The position numbers and the translations under genes are program-made. From assembly GCA_964490725.1 (NCBI GenBank), contig CAZBDU010000051.1:1-37496 (forward strand): DNA of 37,496 bases, in the 5' to 3' direction. Below, piece after piece: positions 7,288 through 14,661 of the stretch. The notes below the pieces were generated by a model. It had not been told where the DNA came from. It ran no database searches and saw nothing but the letters and a program-made list of their open reading frames with translations. The stretch is from CAZBDU01 sp964490725 (GTDB lineage: Bacteria > Spirochaetota > Spirochaetia > SZUA-6 > DRHE01). Position 1 is the first letter of the stretch, and each line of letters begins with the position of its first letter.

Positions 7288-9723
7288 ATGGCTAAGAGAG
7301 GGCTCAAGTTCTTCGAGACCCGTTATTTCGGCCTCGTCATCGGCGTAATGGTGTTCCTGGCCCTGGCGGCCATTTCCACCCAGACCGTGCTGGTCCGCAA
7401 CCTCGAGCTCAGCGTGCTGGACTTCAACTTCAGGCTCAAGAACATCGTGCGCCGCACCAGGGTCCAGGAAGGGGTGACCCTGGAGAGGCGGAATCCCAGG
7501 ATATCGCCGGACATCCTGATCCTCGGGATCGACGACAGGAGCCTGGACGCCTTCGGCCGCTGGCCTTTTCCCCGCTTCACCGAGGCCAATCTGATCAACA
7601 CGTTCAGCCGGATCAGGAACCAGAACGAGCGGGAGAGAGCCCTCTTCATGGACATCTTCTTCGTGGAGCCCGCCACCCCCGAGCACGATGCGCTGCTGGT
7701 GAACGCCATCGAGAACAACGGCAGGGTGTTCTTGGAGACGATTCTCACCCGCGTACCGAATCCTCCAGGAACCGAGGAAGAGTTCTTCGGCCGCCAGGAG
7801 ATCCTCTTCCAGAGGTACGGCAAGATCACGAACGTACAGGGCGGCTGGACGCAGGTGGAAACGCTGTACGGGATGTATCCTCCCCTGAAGCCCTTTGCAC
7901 GCGCCACCCACGGCTACGGCCACCCCAACTTCGTGGAGGACGACGACCAGGTCTACCGCAAGCAGCCGCTGGTGGTGAAGGCCGCCGAGCTGCTCGCGGA
8001 GATCCGCCTCGACGAGCTTAGCCCGGCGGATCTCACCCAGGAGGAGTGGGACAACTTCACCCGCCTGTCCTGGATCGACAAGGACAGCGTGGTCCACGAC
8101 GTGCCCTTCCCGCTGACCGAACGGGTGATCGAGAACCTGAAGCACACCATGGAGCGCTCGGCGCCTCAGAAGGCGGTGGACACCGACAACGACCGCCAGC
8201 CGGATCAGTACTACTACGTGGTGCGCAAGTACCGGGACAGCTTCCTGCCTTCCATCACCCTTGCCCTGGCGGTGCAGTACTTCCACAAGAGCCTGTCGGA
8301 CGTGGAGGTGGTCCTGGGCAAGCACATCCGCATCCCTTCTCCCCAGCAGTACAATCCCGAGACCGGCGCCTGGGAGCCCTACCAGATGGTGGTCCGCCCG
8401 GCGGTGGTCGACGCCGAGGGCAACGTTGTCCGCCCGGCCCAGACCAGGACCATGGACGAGATCCTGATCCCCATCAACGAGCGCGGGCAGATGCTGATCA
8501 ACTTCATGGGAATCGGCTCCAGCGCCTCCCCTCAGGGCTACCAGACCTATCCGGTCCGCTCCTTCTCCGGCTACGCCTCCCGGATCACGCCCGCCAATCC
8601 CGAACGCTGGCCGCGCACCATGGCGGTGGGAAACAAGATCCTCATGGTGGGACCCTTTTCCAAGGGAATCGCCGAGGACGAGAAGACCACGCCCTTCGGG
8701 CTGATGTACGGCGTGGAGATCCACGCCAACGCGCTCAACACCATCCTGATGGGCAACTTCCTGCGTATGGCCTCCCCATGGGTGAACGCGGCCATCCTGT
8801 TCGCTCTGGCCCTGCTGACGGCCTTCATGGCCTCCCGGCTTCCCACGGTGTGGTCCCTCGTCCTTTCCCTGGTGCTCATCGTGGTGTTCTTCTTCGCGGT
8901 CTCTCTCATCTTTGACCTGTACAACTACATCCTCACCCTATCCGCGCCCATCGCGGCGGTTCTGCTGTCGTTCCTGGCGGTGATCGTCTACCGCATCATG
9001 ACCGAGGAGAAGGACAAACGACGCATCCGCGACATGTTCGGCAAGTACGTGAGCCCGCGAGTGGTGGATCAGATCCTGGAGAACCCCCCGGAGCTGGGCG
9101 GCGTGGACAAGGAGCTGACGGTGTTCTTCTCCGACATCCGCGGCTTCACCACGCTCTCGGAGAGCATGACCCCCCAGGAGCTGGTGAACCACCTGAACGT
9201 GTACCTCACCGCCATGACGGACGTGATCCTCTCCTACGAAGGAACGCTGGACAAGTACGTGGGGGACGAGATCATGGCCTTCTGGGGAGCGCCCCTGCCA
9301 CAGGCGGACCACGCCATCCTGGCCTGCAAGTGCGCCCTCAGGCAGATGGAGGTGCTGAACGAGCTGAACGAAGGCTGGCCCGCAGAGAAGCGCATCAACA
9401 TCGGCATCGGCCTGAACTCGGGCGTCATGACGGTGGGCAACATGGGTTCCCTGGGCCGGATGAACTACACTCTCACCGGGGACAACGTCAACCTGGGGGC
9501 CAGGCTCGAGGGCACCAACAAGCAGTACATGACCAACATCATCATGAGCGAATACACCTACGGCCTGGTGCAGGACCGGGTCATTGCCCGGGAGCTGGAC
9601 AACATCAGGGTGAAGGGCAAGAACAGACCGGTGGTGATCTACGAGCTGGTGGACGCGGTGGACGGACTGGCGCCCCCTGTCTCCTCCGACGGAGACGGGC
9701 AGGGCAGGGGTGTGGCCAGGTGA
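7288..9723 (+). CDS. CHASE2 sensor adenylate cyclase (class III)
   Basis: A membrane receptor that makes cyclic AMP in response to an extracytoplasmic signal. The 811-residue protein has an N-terminal membrane helix (about 11-30) and a large extracytoplasmic CHASE2 domain (about 35-490; note ILGIDDRSLDAFGRWPFPR). Three closely spaced transmembrane helices follow (about 500-570), then a class III cyclase domain (about 605-790). Metal-binding aspartates are D616 (FFSDIRGFTT) and D660 (DKYVGDEIMAFWG). Purine-specifying residues K656 and T728 fit ATP rather than GTP. The transition-state pair N735/R739 (GDNVNLGAR) is present, so the enzyme should be active. Start ATG 7288 was preferred to the upstream GTG region because GGGGGAC precedes it and the family starts there. 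It is likely in one unit with the lipoprotein that follows 18 bases later. Confidence 0.94.
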   Translation: MAKRGLKFFETRYFGLVIGVMVFLALAAISTQTVLVRNLELSVLDFNFRLKNIVRRTRVQEGVTLERRNPRISPDILILGIDDRSLDAFGRWPFPRFTEANLINTFSRIRNQNERERALFMDIFFVEPATPEHDALLVNAIENNGRVFLETILTRVPNPPGTEEEFFGRQEILFQRYGKITNVQGGWTQVETLYGMYPPLKPFARATHGYGHPNFVEDDDQVYRKQPLVVKAAELLAEIRLDELSPADLTQEEWDNFTRLSWIDKDSVVHDVPFPLTERVIENLKHTMERSAPQKAVDTDNDRQPDQYYYVVRKYRDSFLPSITLALAVQYFHKSLSDVEVVLGKHIRIPSPQQYNPETGAWEPYQMVVRPAVVDAEGNVVRPAQTRTMDEILIPINERGQMLINFMGIGSSASPQGYQTYPVRSFSGYASRITPANPERWPRTMAVGNKILMVGPFSKGIAEDEKTTPFGLMYGVEIHANALNTILMGNFLRMASPWVNAAILFALALLTAFMASRLPTVWSLVLSLVLIVVFFFAVSLIFDLYNYILTLSAPIAAVLLSFLAVIVYRIMTEEKDKRRIRDMFGKYVSPRVVDQILENPPELGGVDKELTVFFSDIRGFTTLSESMTPQELVNHLNVYLTAMTDVILSYEGTLDKYVGDEIMAFWGAPLPQADHAILACKCALRQMEVLNELNEGWPAEKRINIGIGLNSGVMTVGNMGSLGRMNYTLTGDNVNLGARLEGTNKQYMTNIIMSEYTYGLVQDRVIARELDNIRVKGKNRPVVIYELVDAVDGLAPPVSSDGDGQGRGVAR

Positions 9724-9741
9724 TCGGGCTCGGGAGGAATC

Positions 9742-10422
9742 TTGAGGACACCAACCCGCATTGCTTTCTTTCTGTCGGGGTCTCTGCTGCTGCTGTCGTG
9801 CGGGATTCCCCGGATCCCCTATCTCAACCCGCCCACGGTTCTGGGCGCTCCGGTGGGCAGCGACCAGTTCCAGTTCCAGTCCACCTCCGACAACAGCGAG
9901 CCTGAGTTCAGGGGCTTCGAGCTGTACTACAAGCTCTACGATCCGGCCGTTTTCGCCGAGAAGAACCTGACCGACAAGACTGAGCTGGAGGCGGCGGGAT
10001 TCCGGCGCGTGCGGGCAAGCGGGGACAGAGTCGGCAATGAGACCAGGCCCCTGGTTCCGGTGGACATTCTGGACAGGGGCACGCTGTTCACCGTCACGGT
10101 GGATTTCTCGGAGGCGGAGCTGCAGGCGCACAACACAAACTACCCGCTGGCGGAGGCTCCCACACCGGTGGTCCCCATCCGCGTCGCCGATCTGCGCCGG
10201 GGCGTCACCTACGCGTTTCCGCTGGACAACGAGTTCAAGACCTTCGTCCAGTACGCCAGCACGGACCAGGACCTCCCGGCCGGGGTGTACAGTGACGTCA
10301 GCCTCAACGTGAACCTGGACCTGTACGCCATGAGCTACGGGCTATCCGGCGGCGTCGAGGACGTCTACAGCCAGGCCGTCTGGCTGGGCGAGATATCCAT
10401 CAGTTTCCCGAACTTTCCCTGA
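9742..10422 (+). CDS. Lipoprotein of unknown function
   Basis: A 226-residue predicted lipoprotein. The signal peptide is short and hydrophobic (AFFLSGSLLLLSC) with the lipidation cysteine at C20 in the lipobox LLSC. The mature part is rich in beta-strand-like segments and aromatic residues (FELYYKLYDPAVF, YAFPLDNEFKTFVQYAST), with no catalytic motif that I recognise. The TTG start at 9742 is supported by GGGAGGA at 9732-9738 and by the ideal signal peptide that results. It follows the CHASE2 cyclase by 18 bases. An association with that receptor's periplasmic sensor is possible but is only a guess from position. Confidence 0.82.
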   Translation: MRTPTRIAFFLSGSLLLLSCGIPRIPYLNPPTVLGAPVGSDQFQFQSTSDNSEPEFRGFELYYKLYDPAVFAEKNLTDKTELEAAGFRRVRASGDRVGNETRPLVPVDILDRGTLFTVTVDFSEAELQAHNTNYPLAEAPTPVVPIRVADLRRGVTYAFPLDNEFKTFVQYASTDQDLPAGVYSDVSLNVNLDLYAMSYGLSGGVEDVYSQAVWLGEISISFPNFP

Positions 10423-10447
10423 GACGGACCATGAGGAACCGAAAGCT

Positions 10448-10726
10448 ATGCTCCTGTATTACTTCAACGTCGGGCTGACGTACTTCGTGATCGGATTTGC
10501 CTGCGCGGTGTTCTACACCTTCATCCTGCGCAAGCCCATGCTGGGCCGGTTTTGGGGCGCGCTGATCGTGGGACTCATCGGCGCGTTCCTGGGAGGGGTG
10601 ATCGACCAGGTATTCGCCGGGATGATCGCGTACCTGTCGGACTTCAACTCGGTGAATATCTTCGCCGCTCTGATCACCTCGGCCGCGATGATCACCATTC
10701 TCTCCAAGGTGAGCCCGCGGAAGTAG
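10448..10726 (+). CDS. Small inner-membrane protein, unknown function
   Basis: A 92-residue protein that is nearly all membrane: helices at about residues 5-27, 34-60 (GALIVGLIGAFLGGVIDQVFAGMI) and 70-88. The glycine-rich second helix recalls the small GlsB/YeaQ/YmgE membrane proteins, but the similarity is too weak to name it. The ATG at 10448 is preceded by AGGA about ten bases upstream. It lies 25 bases after the lipoprotein gene and closes the + strand run; a perfect 16-bp GC palindrome follows the stop codon. Confidence 0.75.
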   Translation: MLLYYFNVGLTYFVIGFACAVFYTFILRKPMLGRFWGALIVGLIGAFLGGVIDQVFAGMIAYLSDFNSVNIFAALITSAAMITILSKVSPRK

Positions 10727-10732
10727 GGGGCG

Positions 10733-10748
10733 CGCCGCCGCGGCGGCG
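10733..10748 (+). terminator. GC palindrome after the small membrane protein gene
   Basis: Perfect 16-bp inverted repeat (arms CGCCGCCG / CGGCGGCG) 7 bases after the stop codon. No U-tract follows, so it is a stem-loop end or pause site rather than a classical intrinsic terminator. Confidence 0.35.
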
Positions 10749-10957
10749 TGTGCGGGAGGCGCGTGAAGCGGCGGAGGGGGCTCAGCGGCAGGCCTGCATT
10801 ACTTCGTATAATGAATATTCTGTCTACTTCCGGGGAAATTGAGGAAATTGGCTGTATGCGGGCCGGTGGCCCGGAAGACCCACGGGCGTGGGGGTTCGGC
10901 GCTGGTGCCGGGGAGCGGCCCTGTGGCGGCGCGGGCTGGACGGACAAGGCGCGCAGC
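10749..10957. other. Intergenic segment between convergent genes with an AT-rich island
   Basis: No convincing coding frame. An AT-rich island at about 10795-10855 stands out from the GC-rich surroundings and contains TATAAT (10807-10812) but no matching -35 box. With genes converging from both sides it has no obvious target. Confidence 0.4.
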
Positions 10958-10977
10958 TTGTACCCAAAAGGATACAA
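10958..10977 (-). terminator. Stem-loop downstream of cheX
   Basis: Arms of 8 bases (TTGTATCC / GGGTACAA on the - strand, one G-U pair) close a TTTT loop, 11 bases past the cheX stop. The stem is complete on the - strand transcript and has a C-A mismatch on the + strand, which suggests it belongs to cheX. No U-tract follows. Confidence 0.4.
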
Positions 10978-10988
10978 CCTGAGACAGA

Positions 10989-11495
10989 TTATGATGACGG
11001 AGGGTCCAAGGGGGGCGCCGCGGGGCCCTCGGGCAGCTCGATGAGGCTGACGTACACTGCGAAGGGGCCGAACTGGGTGGTAAACGGGATGATGATAATG
11101 GGGGCTCTGGGCGGCCAGGTGACGGAGTGGTTGGGCCCCTGGACGACGAAGGGAACGGAGACCTTGATGTTGTAGTCGGTGAGCTCGGTGGCGGCGTTGC
11201 CGGAGATGACGTTGACGAGCTCCGCCACCATTTCGTTCACCATGGCCTCGCGCTCCTCCTCCCCGGAGAGCTCGATGCCGGAGCGCTGGAGGAGCTTGGT
11301 GGACAGGTAGCGGGACAGCCGTATGGCCACCACGCCGATGGCGGTGCCTGTGAGGACCATGACGCCGGAGACCTCCCAGCGGTGGGTCAGCTCCTCCATC
11401 ACGTAGGGCTCGCCGACGGTGGGGCTGACCTGGAAGGTCTTCTGGAACAGATTGATGGTTGCACGCAGAAACGGGTTGATGTACTTGACTTTCAT
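10989..11495 (-). CDS. cheX: Chemotaxis phosphatase CheX
   Basis: CheX dephosphorylates CheY-P to end the chemotaxis signal and is the usual CheY phosphatase of spirochaetes. The product is 168 residues, near the family length. The helix EMVNEMVAELVNVISGNA-like segment (residues 84-101) holds the catalytic pair E92 and N95 in the ExxN motif. The N-terminal INPFLRATINLF and the strand PFVVQGPNHSV fit the CheX/CheC fold. The gene stands apart from other chemotaxis genes here. The start at 11495 has a pyrimidine-rich sequence in place of a Shine-Dalgarno, and a promoter ends only 12 bases upstream, so a very short leader is likely. Confidence 0.88.
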   Translation of the reverse strand: MKVKYINPFLRATINLFQKTFQVSPTVGEPYVMEELTHRWEVSGVMVLTGTAIGVVAIRLSRYLSTKLLQRSGIELSGEEEREAMVNEMVAELVNVISGNAATELTDYNIKVSVPFVVQGPNHSVTWPPRAPIIIIPFTTQFGPFAVYVSLIELPEGPAAPPLDPPSS

Positions 11496-11507
11496 AGGAC
11501 AGGGAAA

Positions 11508-11536
11508 ACCTTAGAGGAAAAGCGCTTGGTTGGCAA
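11508..11536 (-). promoter_or_regulatory. Promoter for cheX
   Basis: On the - strand, TTGCCA (11536-11531), 17-base spacer, TAAGGT (11513-11508). Only 12 bases separate the -10 box from the cheX ATG. The same -10 hexamer occurs in the promoter candidate before the surA-like gene. Confidence 0.45.
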
Positions 11537-11603
11537 GGCAAGACAGGCCCCTACGGAGAGGATGCACCAGCGCGGGCGTGGATGCCCGGCTATGGCGGCT
11601 CGG

Positions 11604-12047
11604 TCATGGCTGGAGAAGGTCGAAGCCGGTGCGTGGATCCGCCGTGCGCCTGGCGGAGGTGTCGACCAGCTCGATGAGGACCACTTCCAGAACCTCCCAG
11701 ACCAGCACGCCTCGGCGCACGCACCCTACCCTGGCCTCGGTCTGCCGTCCAGCGGCCAGGTGGAGGTGGAGCACCGGGGCCCCCGTGTCGTCGGGAAAGA
11801 TCGTGCCGGTGCCGGCTGCCTCGTGGACCCCGCCCAGCAGGGTTTCCAGCGGCACCACCGGCCGGGCCGATCCCCGTTCCGGGCCCACCACCAGCCGGCT
11901 GCCCTCGTCCGCCCCGCCCAGGGCCAGCACGGCGGCGGCCCGCACACCGTGCTCGGCGGCGAAGCGCTCCACGCACTCGTGCAGCACCTCCCCGTGCTCC
12001 AGCCGCAGGACGAAGACCCGCCCGAGCGATGCCTGGCTGGCCTTCAT
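11604..12047 (-). CDS. PPC/DUF296 domain protein
   Basis: A 147-residue single-domain protein of the PPC (PCC/DUF296) family, found alone in bacteria and fused to AT-hooks in plants. Visible family features are GRVFVLRLEHGEVLHECVER at the N-terminus, GVRAAAVLALGGADEG and the LHLHLAAGR strand with H94 and H96. Bacterial members form trimers with a possible metal site, but no reaction is established; the common name 'DNA-binding protein' is inherited from plants and should not be taken literally. Its start codon overlaps the stop of a 24-codon small ORF as ATGA, so its translation may depend on that ORF. It follows marC on the same strand. Confidence 0.85.
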   Translation of the reverse strand: MKASQASLGRVFVLRLEHGEVLHECVERFAAEHGVRAAAVLALGGADEGSRLVVGPERGSARPVVPLETLLGGVHEAAGTGTIFPDDTGAPVLHLHLAAGRQTEARVGCVRRGVLVWEVLEVVLIELVDTSARRTADPRTGFDLLQP

Positions 12048-12118
12048 GTGCGTCCTCCAGCCGGCCTTCGCACCACCTCGTACCCGTGGCGCTGGTGCAG
12101 AGTCAGGATTCGGTCCAT
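12044..12118 (-). CDS. Possible small protein or leader peptide (24 residues)
   Basis: An ATG at 12118 opens a 24-codon frame (starts MDRILTLHQRHGYEVV) that ends in TGA overlapping the PPC gene start as ATGA. Its ribosome site is one of the strongest in the window: AAGGGGAGG with a 6-base gap to the ATG. The PPC gene itself has only GGAGG embedded in this ORF (GCTGGAGGACGCAC before its ATG), also well placed. The small ORF could be a translated leader coupling PPC synthesis to marC, or a real basic small protein. No homology is recognised. The alternative is that the strong site is coincidental. Confidence 0.4.
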   Translation of the reverse strand: MDRILTLHQRHGYEVVRRPAGGRT

Positions 12119-12152
12119 TCGATGCCTCCCCTTCTGTTTCCGTGCAGGACGC

Positions 12153-12749
12153 TCACCCCTCCAGAGACCGCAGGAACTCCGTTGCTCCGCTCAGGAGCAT
12201 CTGGACGGCCAGCGTGGTGAGGATGAGTCCCATGAGGCGCTCGATGGCCCGGAGCAGCCGATTTCCCAGCAGGCGTCCCAGAAGATCTGCGGAAACCAGG
12301 ACCCCCGCGCAGACCGCCCAGGCCATGAGCAGCGCAGCCAGCCACCACAGCAGCCGCTGCGGATACCTGGAGGCCAGGAGCGTGACCGTGGCGATCGAGG
12401 AAGGCCCCGCCACCAACGGCACGGCCAGGGGCACGATGAGGGGCTCTTCCTGCGGGCCTGCTCCGAGAAGCTGGGCCTCTGCCGGAAAGATCATCCGGAT
12501 GGCGATGAGGAACAGGATCACACCGGCCGCTATGCCCAGGGCCGGCTCGCTGATGTGCAGCCCCTGGAGGATGTACTTGCCGAAGAACAGAAAGACCACC
12601 AGCACACCCAGGGCGATCAGCATTTCCCTGACCACGATCAGGACCCTGCGCTTCGGCGGTGCCGCGCTGAGCACCGACAGAAACAGGGGGATGTTCCCGA
12701 ACGGATCGAGGACCAGAACCAGGGTGATCGCCGCGGTGTACACCGTCAT
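12153..12749 (-). CDS. marC: MarC-family integral membrane protein
   Basis: A 198-residue inner-membrane protein of the MarC family (UPF0056), whose transport substrate is not established. Six hydrophobic segments can be seen. Family signatures are LVLVLDPFGNIPLFLSVL near the N-terminus, ILFLIAIRMIFP in the middle and PLAVPLVAGPSSIATVTLL in the fourth helix. The frame is open upstream to 12890, giving 47 extra residues that are charged and unlike the family. The ATG at 12749 is preferred because it gives the family length and because a promoter (12765-12794) lies between the two starts. It heads a probable - strand unit with the small ORF and the PPC gene. Confidence 0.9.
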   Translation of the reverse strand: MTVYTAAITLVLVLDPFGNIPLFLSVLSAAPPKRRVLIVVREMLIALGVLVVFLFFGKYILQGLHISEPALGIAAGVILFLIAIRMIFPAEAQLLGAGPQEEPLIVPLAVPLVAGPSSIATVTLLASRYPQRLLWWLAALLMAWAVCAGVLVSADLLGRLLGNRLLRAIERLMGLILTTLAVQMLLSGATEFLRSLEG

Positions 12750-12764
12750 GAGCGCCTCGCGGAG

Positions 12765-12794
12765 AGTATAGAGGCGCCGGGGCGAGCGGGACAA
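12765..12794 (-). promoter_or_regulatory. Promoter for marC
   Basis: TTGTCC (12794-12789), 18-base spacer, TATACT (12770-12765) on the - strand. The predicted leader is only about 8 nt. The -10 box lies between inverted arms GCGCCTC and GAGGCGC, so a protein or structure on that repeat would cover the promoter. Confidence 0.4.
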
Positions 12795-12954
12795 GCACGC
12801 TCCGCTGCCGAGCACTCTCCGCTCCCCGGAGCCCGGCTCCGTCCCGTCTCCAGGCGGCTTGTCATCATCCGGCGGGAGCGTTAGCTTCATAGCAGTTGAG
12901 CGCAGTCGAGCCGCCCTCTGGGGCGGCCAATCCGTCCAAGGAGGTCTGCAAGCC

Positions 12955-13446
12955 TTGAGCGACAGGAATGCAAGGGAAGAGCTGCTGCGGTCCCTGCGGG
13001 ACTCACCGGCGATCCTGGAAGCGTTCGCGGCGTCGATGCCCGGGGAGGCCCTTCACCGCCGGCGCAGCAGCCACTGGACCGTCTACGAGCACCTGGAGCA
13101 CCTGGTGACCGTCCAGGAAGTCCTGCTGGCACGGCTTCAGCTGTTTGCTGCCGAGGAGCTTCCGGAGATCAGACCCTACGTACCGCCCGCCTCCCCCGCC
13201 GGGGAACAGGCCGGGCGGACCGGGCTGCCGGCCCTCCTGGGGCGGTACCGGGAGCTGCGGGAGCGGCAGCTGCAGGCCATTGAGGCGGCAGCTCCGGAGG
13301 TCTGGAGGCGCAGGGGCGCTCACCCGGAATACACCCTGTACAGCTACGAGATCCTGGTGCGACACATCCTGCTGCACGACTACTTCCACATGTATCGCAT
13401 GGAGGATCTATGGCTGGCCCGGGACGAGGTTCTGTCCGACCTGTAG
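12955..13446 (+). CDS. DinB-fold (DfsB/DinB superfamily) protein
   Basis: A 163-residue four-helix-bundle protein of the DinB superfamily, whose members bind a metal and include thiol-dependent transferases; no substrate can be assigned. The motif SHWTVYEHLEHL places H46 and H49 in the second helix, and HDYFHMYRMEDL places H141 and H145 near the C-terminus, consistent with a metal site. The TTG start at 12955 was chosen for AAGGAGG at 12938-12944. The open frame extends to 12859, but the extra residues are low in family character. A weak promoter match (TTGTCA 12859-12864, 17 bases, TAGCTT 12882-12887) fits this start. The gene is divergent from marC. Confidence 0.75.
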   Translation: MSDRNAREELLRSLRDSPAILEAFAASMPGEALHRRRSSHWTVYEHLEHLVTVQEVLLARLQLFAAEELPEIRPYVPPASPAGEQAGRTGLPALLGRYRELRERQLQAIEAAAPEVWRRRGAHPEYTLYSYEILVRHILLHDYFHMYRMEDLWLARDEVLSDL

Positions 13447-13480
13447 AAGGTTCGGCGCAGGGGTCACCCTCGCATGCGGT

Positions 13481-14455
13481 CTAGTCGAGGCTCCGTGCGG
13501 AGGGGTTGATTCTCGGCTCAGGCGTGGGAGAGCGCAGCTGGCGAGCCGAACGCTGGCGGTACAGCCCCAGCGTTGCGTAGGGAAGGTCCACTCCGGCGAG
13601 CTTGCGCCACAGCCCGGCCGCCCGGGCAGGTTTGCCGGCCTGGTAGGTCGCCATGGCCAGGTAGTACAGAGTTTCGAAGAAATCGGTCCCGTCCAGGTAG
13701 TCCCGGACGTTCTCGCGCCGGAAAGCCACGCGCAGGAAGCCCTCCAGGGTAGTGAAGGTGTAGTCCGGTATGTGGCGGCGCAGCTCCTCCATGGCCTGGG
13801 TAACGATGATGTCCGCGGCGAACAGCGCGTTGCGCATGGCCGCCTCGTTGCGCCCCGTCAGGGTGTAAAACCTGCCCAGCCGGGCGTGGGCCTCGGTGGC
13901 GAAGGCCACCCCCGGCACCCGGTAGAGAAGAAACAGCTGGTCGAGACCTTTTTCCAGATAGGTGTTGAGAAAGGCGTCGCGGAACTGCTCGTTTGCCGGG
14001 TCGTGGTAGTACGGCTGATCGGCCAGGATGCGCAGGAGCTCCTGCTCCATGTCCGCGTACCGCTGGGTCTGCTCGTAGAGGGAAGCCAGTCGCAGCAGCA
14101 CCACGTACCTGGTGGCCTGCAACTCGAAGGCGCCGCGCTGCTCGTAGGCCTTCTTGTACTGCATCTCCGCCAGCGGCAGCTCGTTCTCGGCGCGATAGAC
14201 GTCGCCGATGGCCATTTCCGCCTCCGGGAAGGGAGCATGGGCTTCGAGGGCCTGGAGGAACAGCTGGAGGGCCGTTCCCCGGTCCCCCTCGGGGTGTTGG
14301 AGCAAGGCGGCGCCCCGGGCGTAGAGGACCCAGTACGGCTCCGTCTGGACGCCTTCCGTCGGCTCCTGCGCCGGGACCGGCAGGGCCAGAACGAGCAGCA
14401 TCCCCGCTGCCAGCATCGATCTGGCGGCGAGTCCGATCACCGGTCGAGCCCTCAC
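13481..14455 (-). CDS. Periplasmic TPR-like protein, unknown function
   Basis: A 324-residue exported protein. The N-terminus is a classical Sec signal (SMLAAGMLLVLALPVPAQ) with cleavage expected near residue 30 and no lipobox cysteine. The mature part is helical with TPR-like repeats (ALQLFLQALEAHAPFPEAEMAIGDVY, QATRYVVLLRLASLYEQTQRYADM, YYLAMATYQAGKPARAAGLWRKLAG). The GTG at 14455 is one possible start. The GTG at 14440 has a better placed GAGGG and gives a shorter n-region, so the start is uncertain by five codons. It ends tail-to-tail with the DinB gene. A TPR scaffold in the envelope is the most that can be said. Confidence 0.8.
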   Translation of the reverse strand: MRARPVIGLAARSMLAAGMLLVLALPVPAQEPTEGVQTEPYWVLYARGAALLQHPEGDRGTALQLFLQALEAHAPFPEAEMAIGDVYRAENELPLAEMQYKKAYEQRGAFELQATRYVVLLRLASLYEQTQRYADMEQELLRILADQPYYHDPANEQFRDAFLNTYLEKGLDQLFLLYRVPGVAFATEAHARLGRFYTLTGRNEAAMRNALFAADIIVTQAMEELRRHIPDYTFTTLEGFLRVAFRRENVRDYLDGTDFFETLYYLAMATYQAGKPARAAGLWRKLAGVDLPYATLGLYRQRSARQLRSPTPEPRINPSARSLD

Positions 14456-14606
14456 AGCGTCTCTTTCGCCTCCTTGGTTGCTCCCAGGGCGATCCAGGGG
14501 GTCCAGACCGTCACGATGCTCGCCTGCCCTGCCCCCGTATTACCTATATCGGCAGATTTGGCGCCTGCTGGACCGCTGCCCCGGGGTCGCCAGGCATCGC
14601 CGCCCG

Positions 14607-14628
14607 GGAGGCCCGGCGCCGGGCCTCC
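14607..14628 (-). terminator. 22-bp perfect palindrome downstream of the V-ATPase operon
   Basis: Perfect inverted repeat with 11-base arms (GGAGGCCCGGC on either strand), 34 bases past the atpK stop. A second stem (GGCGG / CCGCC, about 14638-14651) lies between it and atpK. Neither is followed by a U-tract, so the end of the operon may rely on Rho or on 3' end processing to the stem. Confidence 0.45.
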
Positions 14629-14661
14629 GCAGCCGGGAGGCGGCAACCGCCGCAGGCGCCG

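Noticed and set aside
10798..10810. A 13-base string that matches a loxP arm at 12 of 13 positions
   Set aside because: There is no second, inverted arm at the needed 8-bp spacing and no recombinase gene nearby; most likely chance in an AT-rich island.
10748..11044. A 98-codon + strand frame between the convergent genes
   Set aside because: It overlaps the end of cheX and is rich in Arg and Gly, with no ribosome site or motif.
11127..12884. Long + strand frames of 585 and 413 residues
   Set aside because: They are antisense to cheX, the PPC gene and marC, all of which show family motifs on the - strand. No ribosome site or motif in the + frames.
12750..12890. N-terminal extension of MarC by 47 residues
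   Set aside because: The extension is charged and unlike the family, and the promoter candidate lies inside it.
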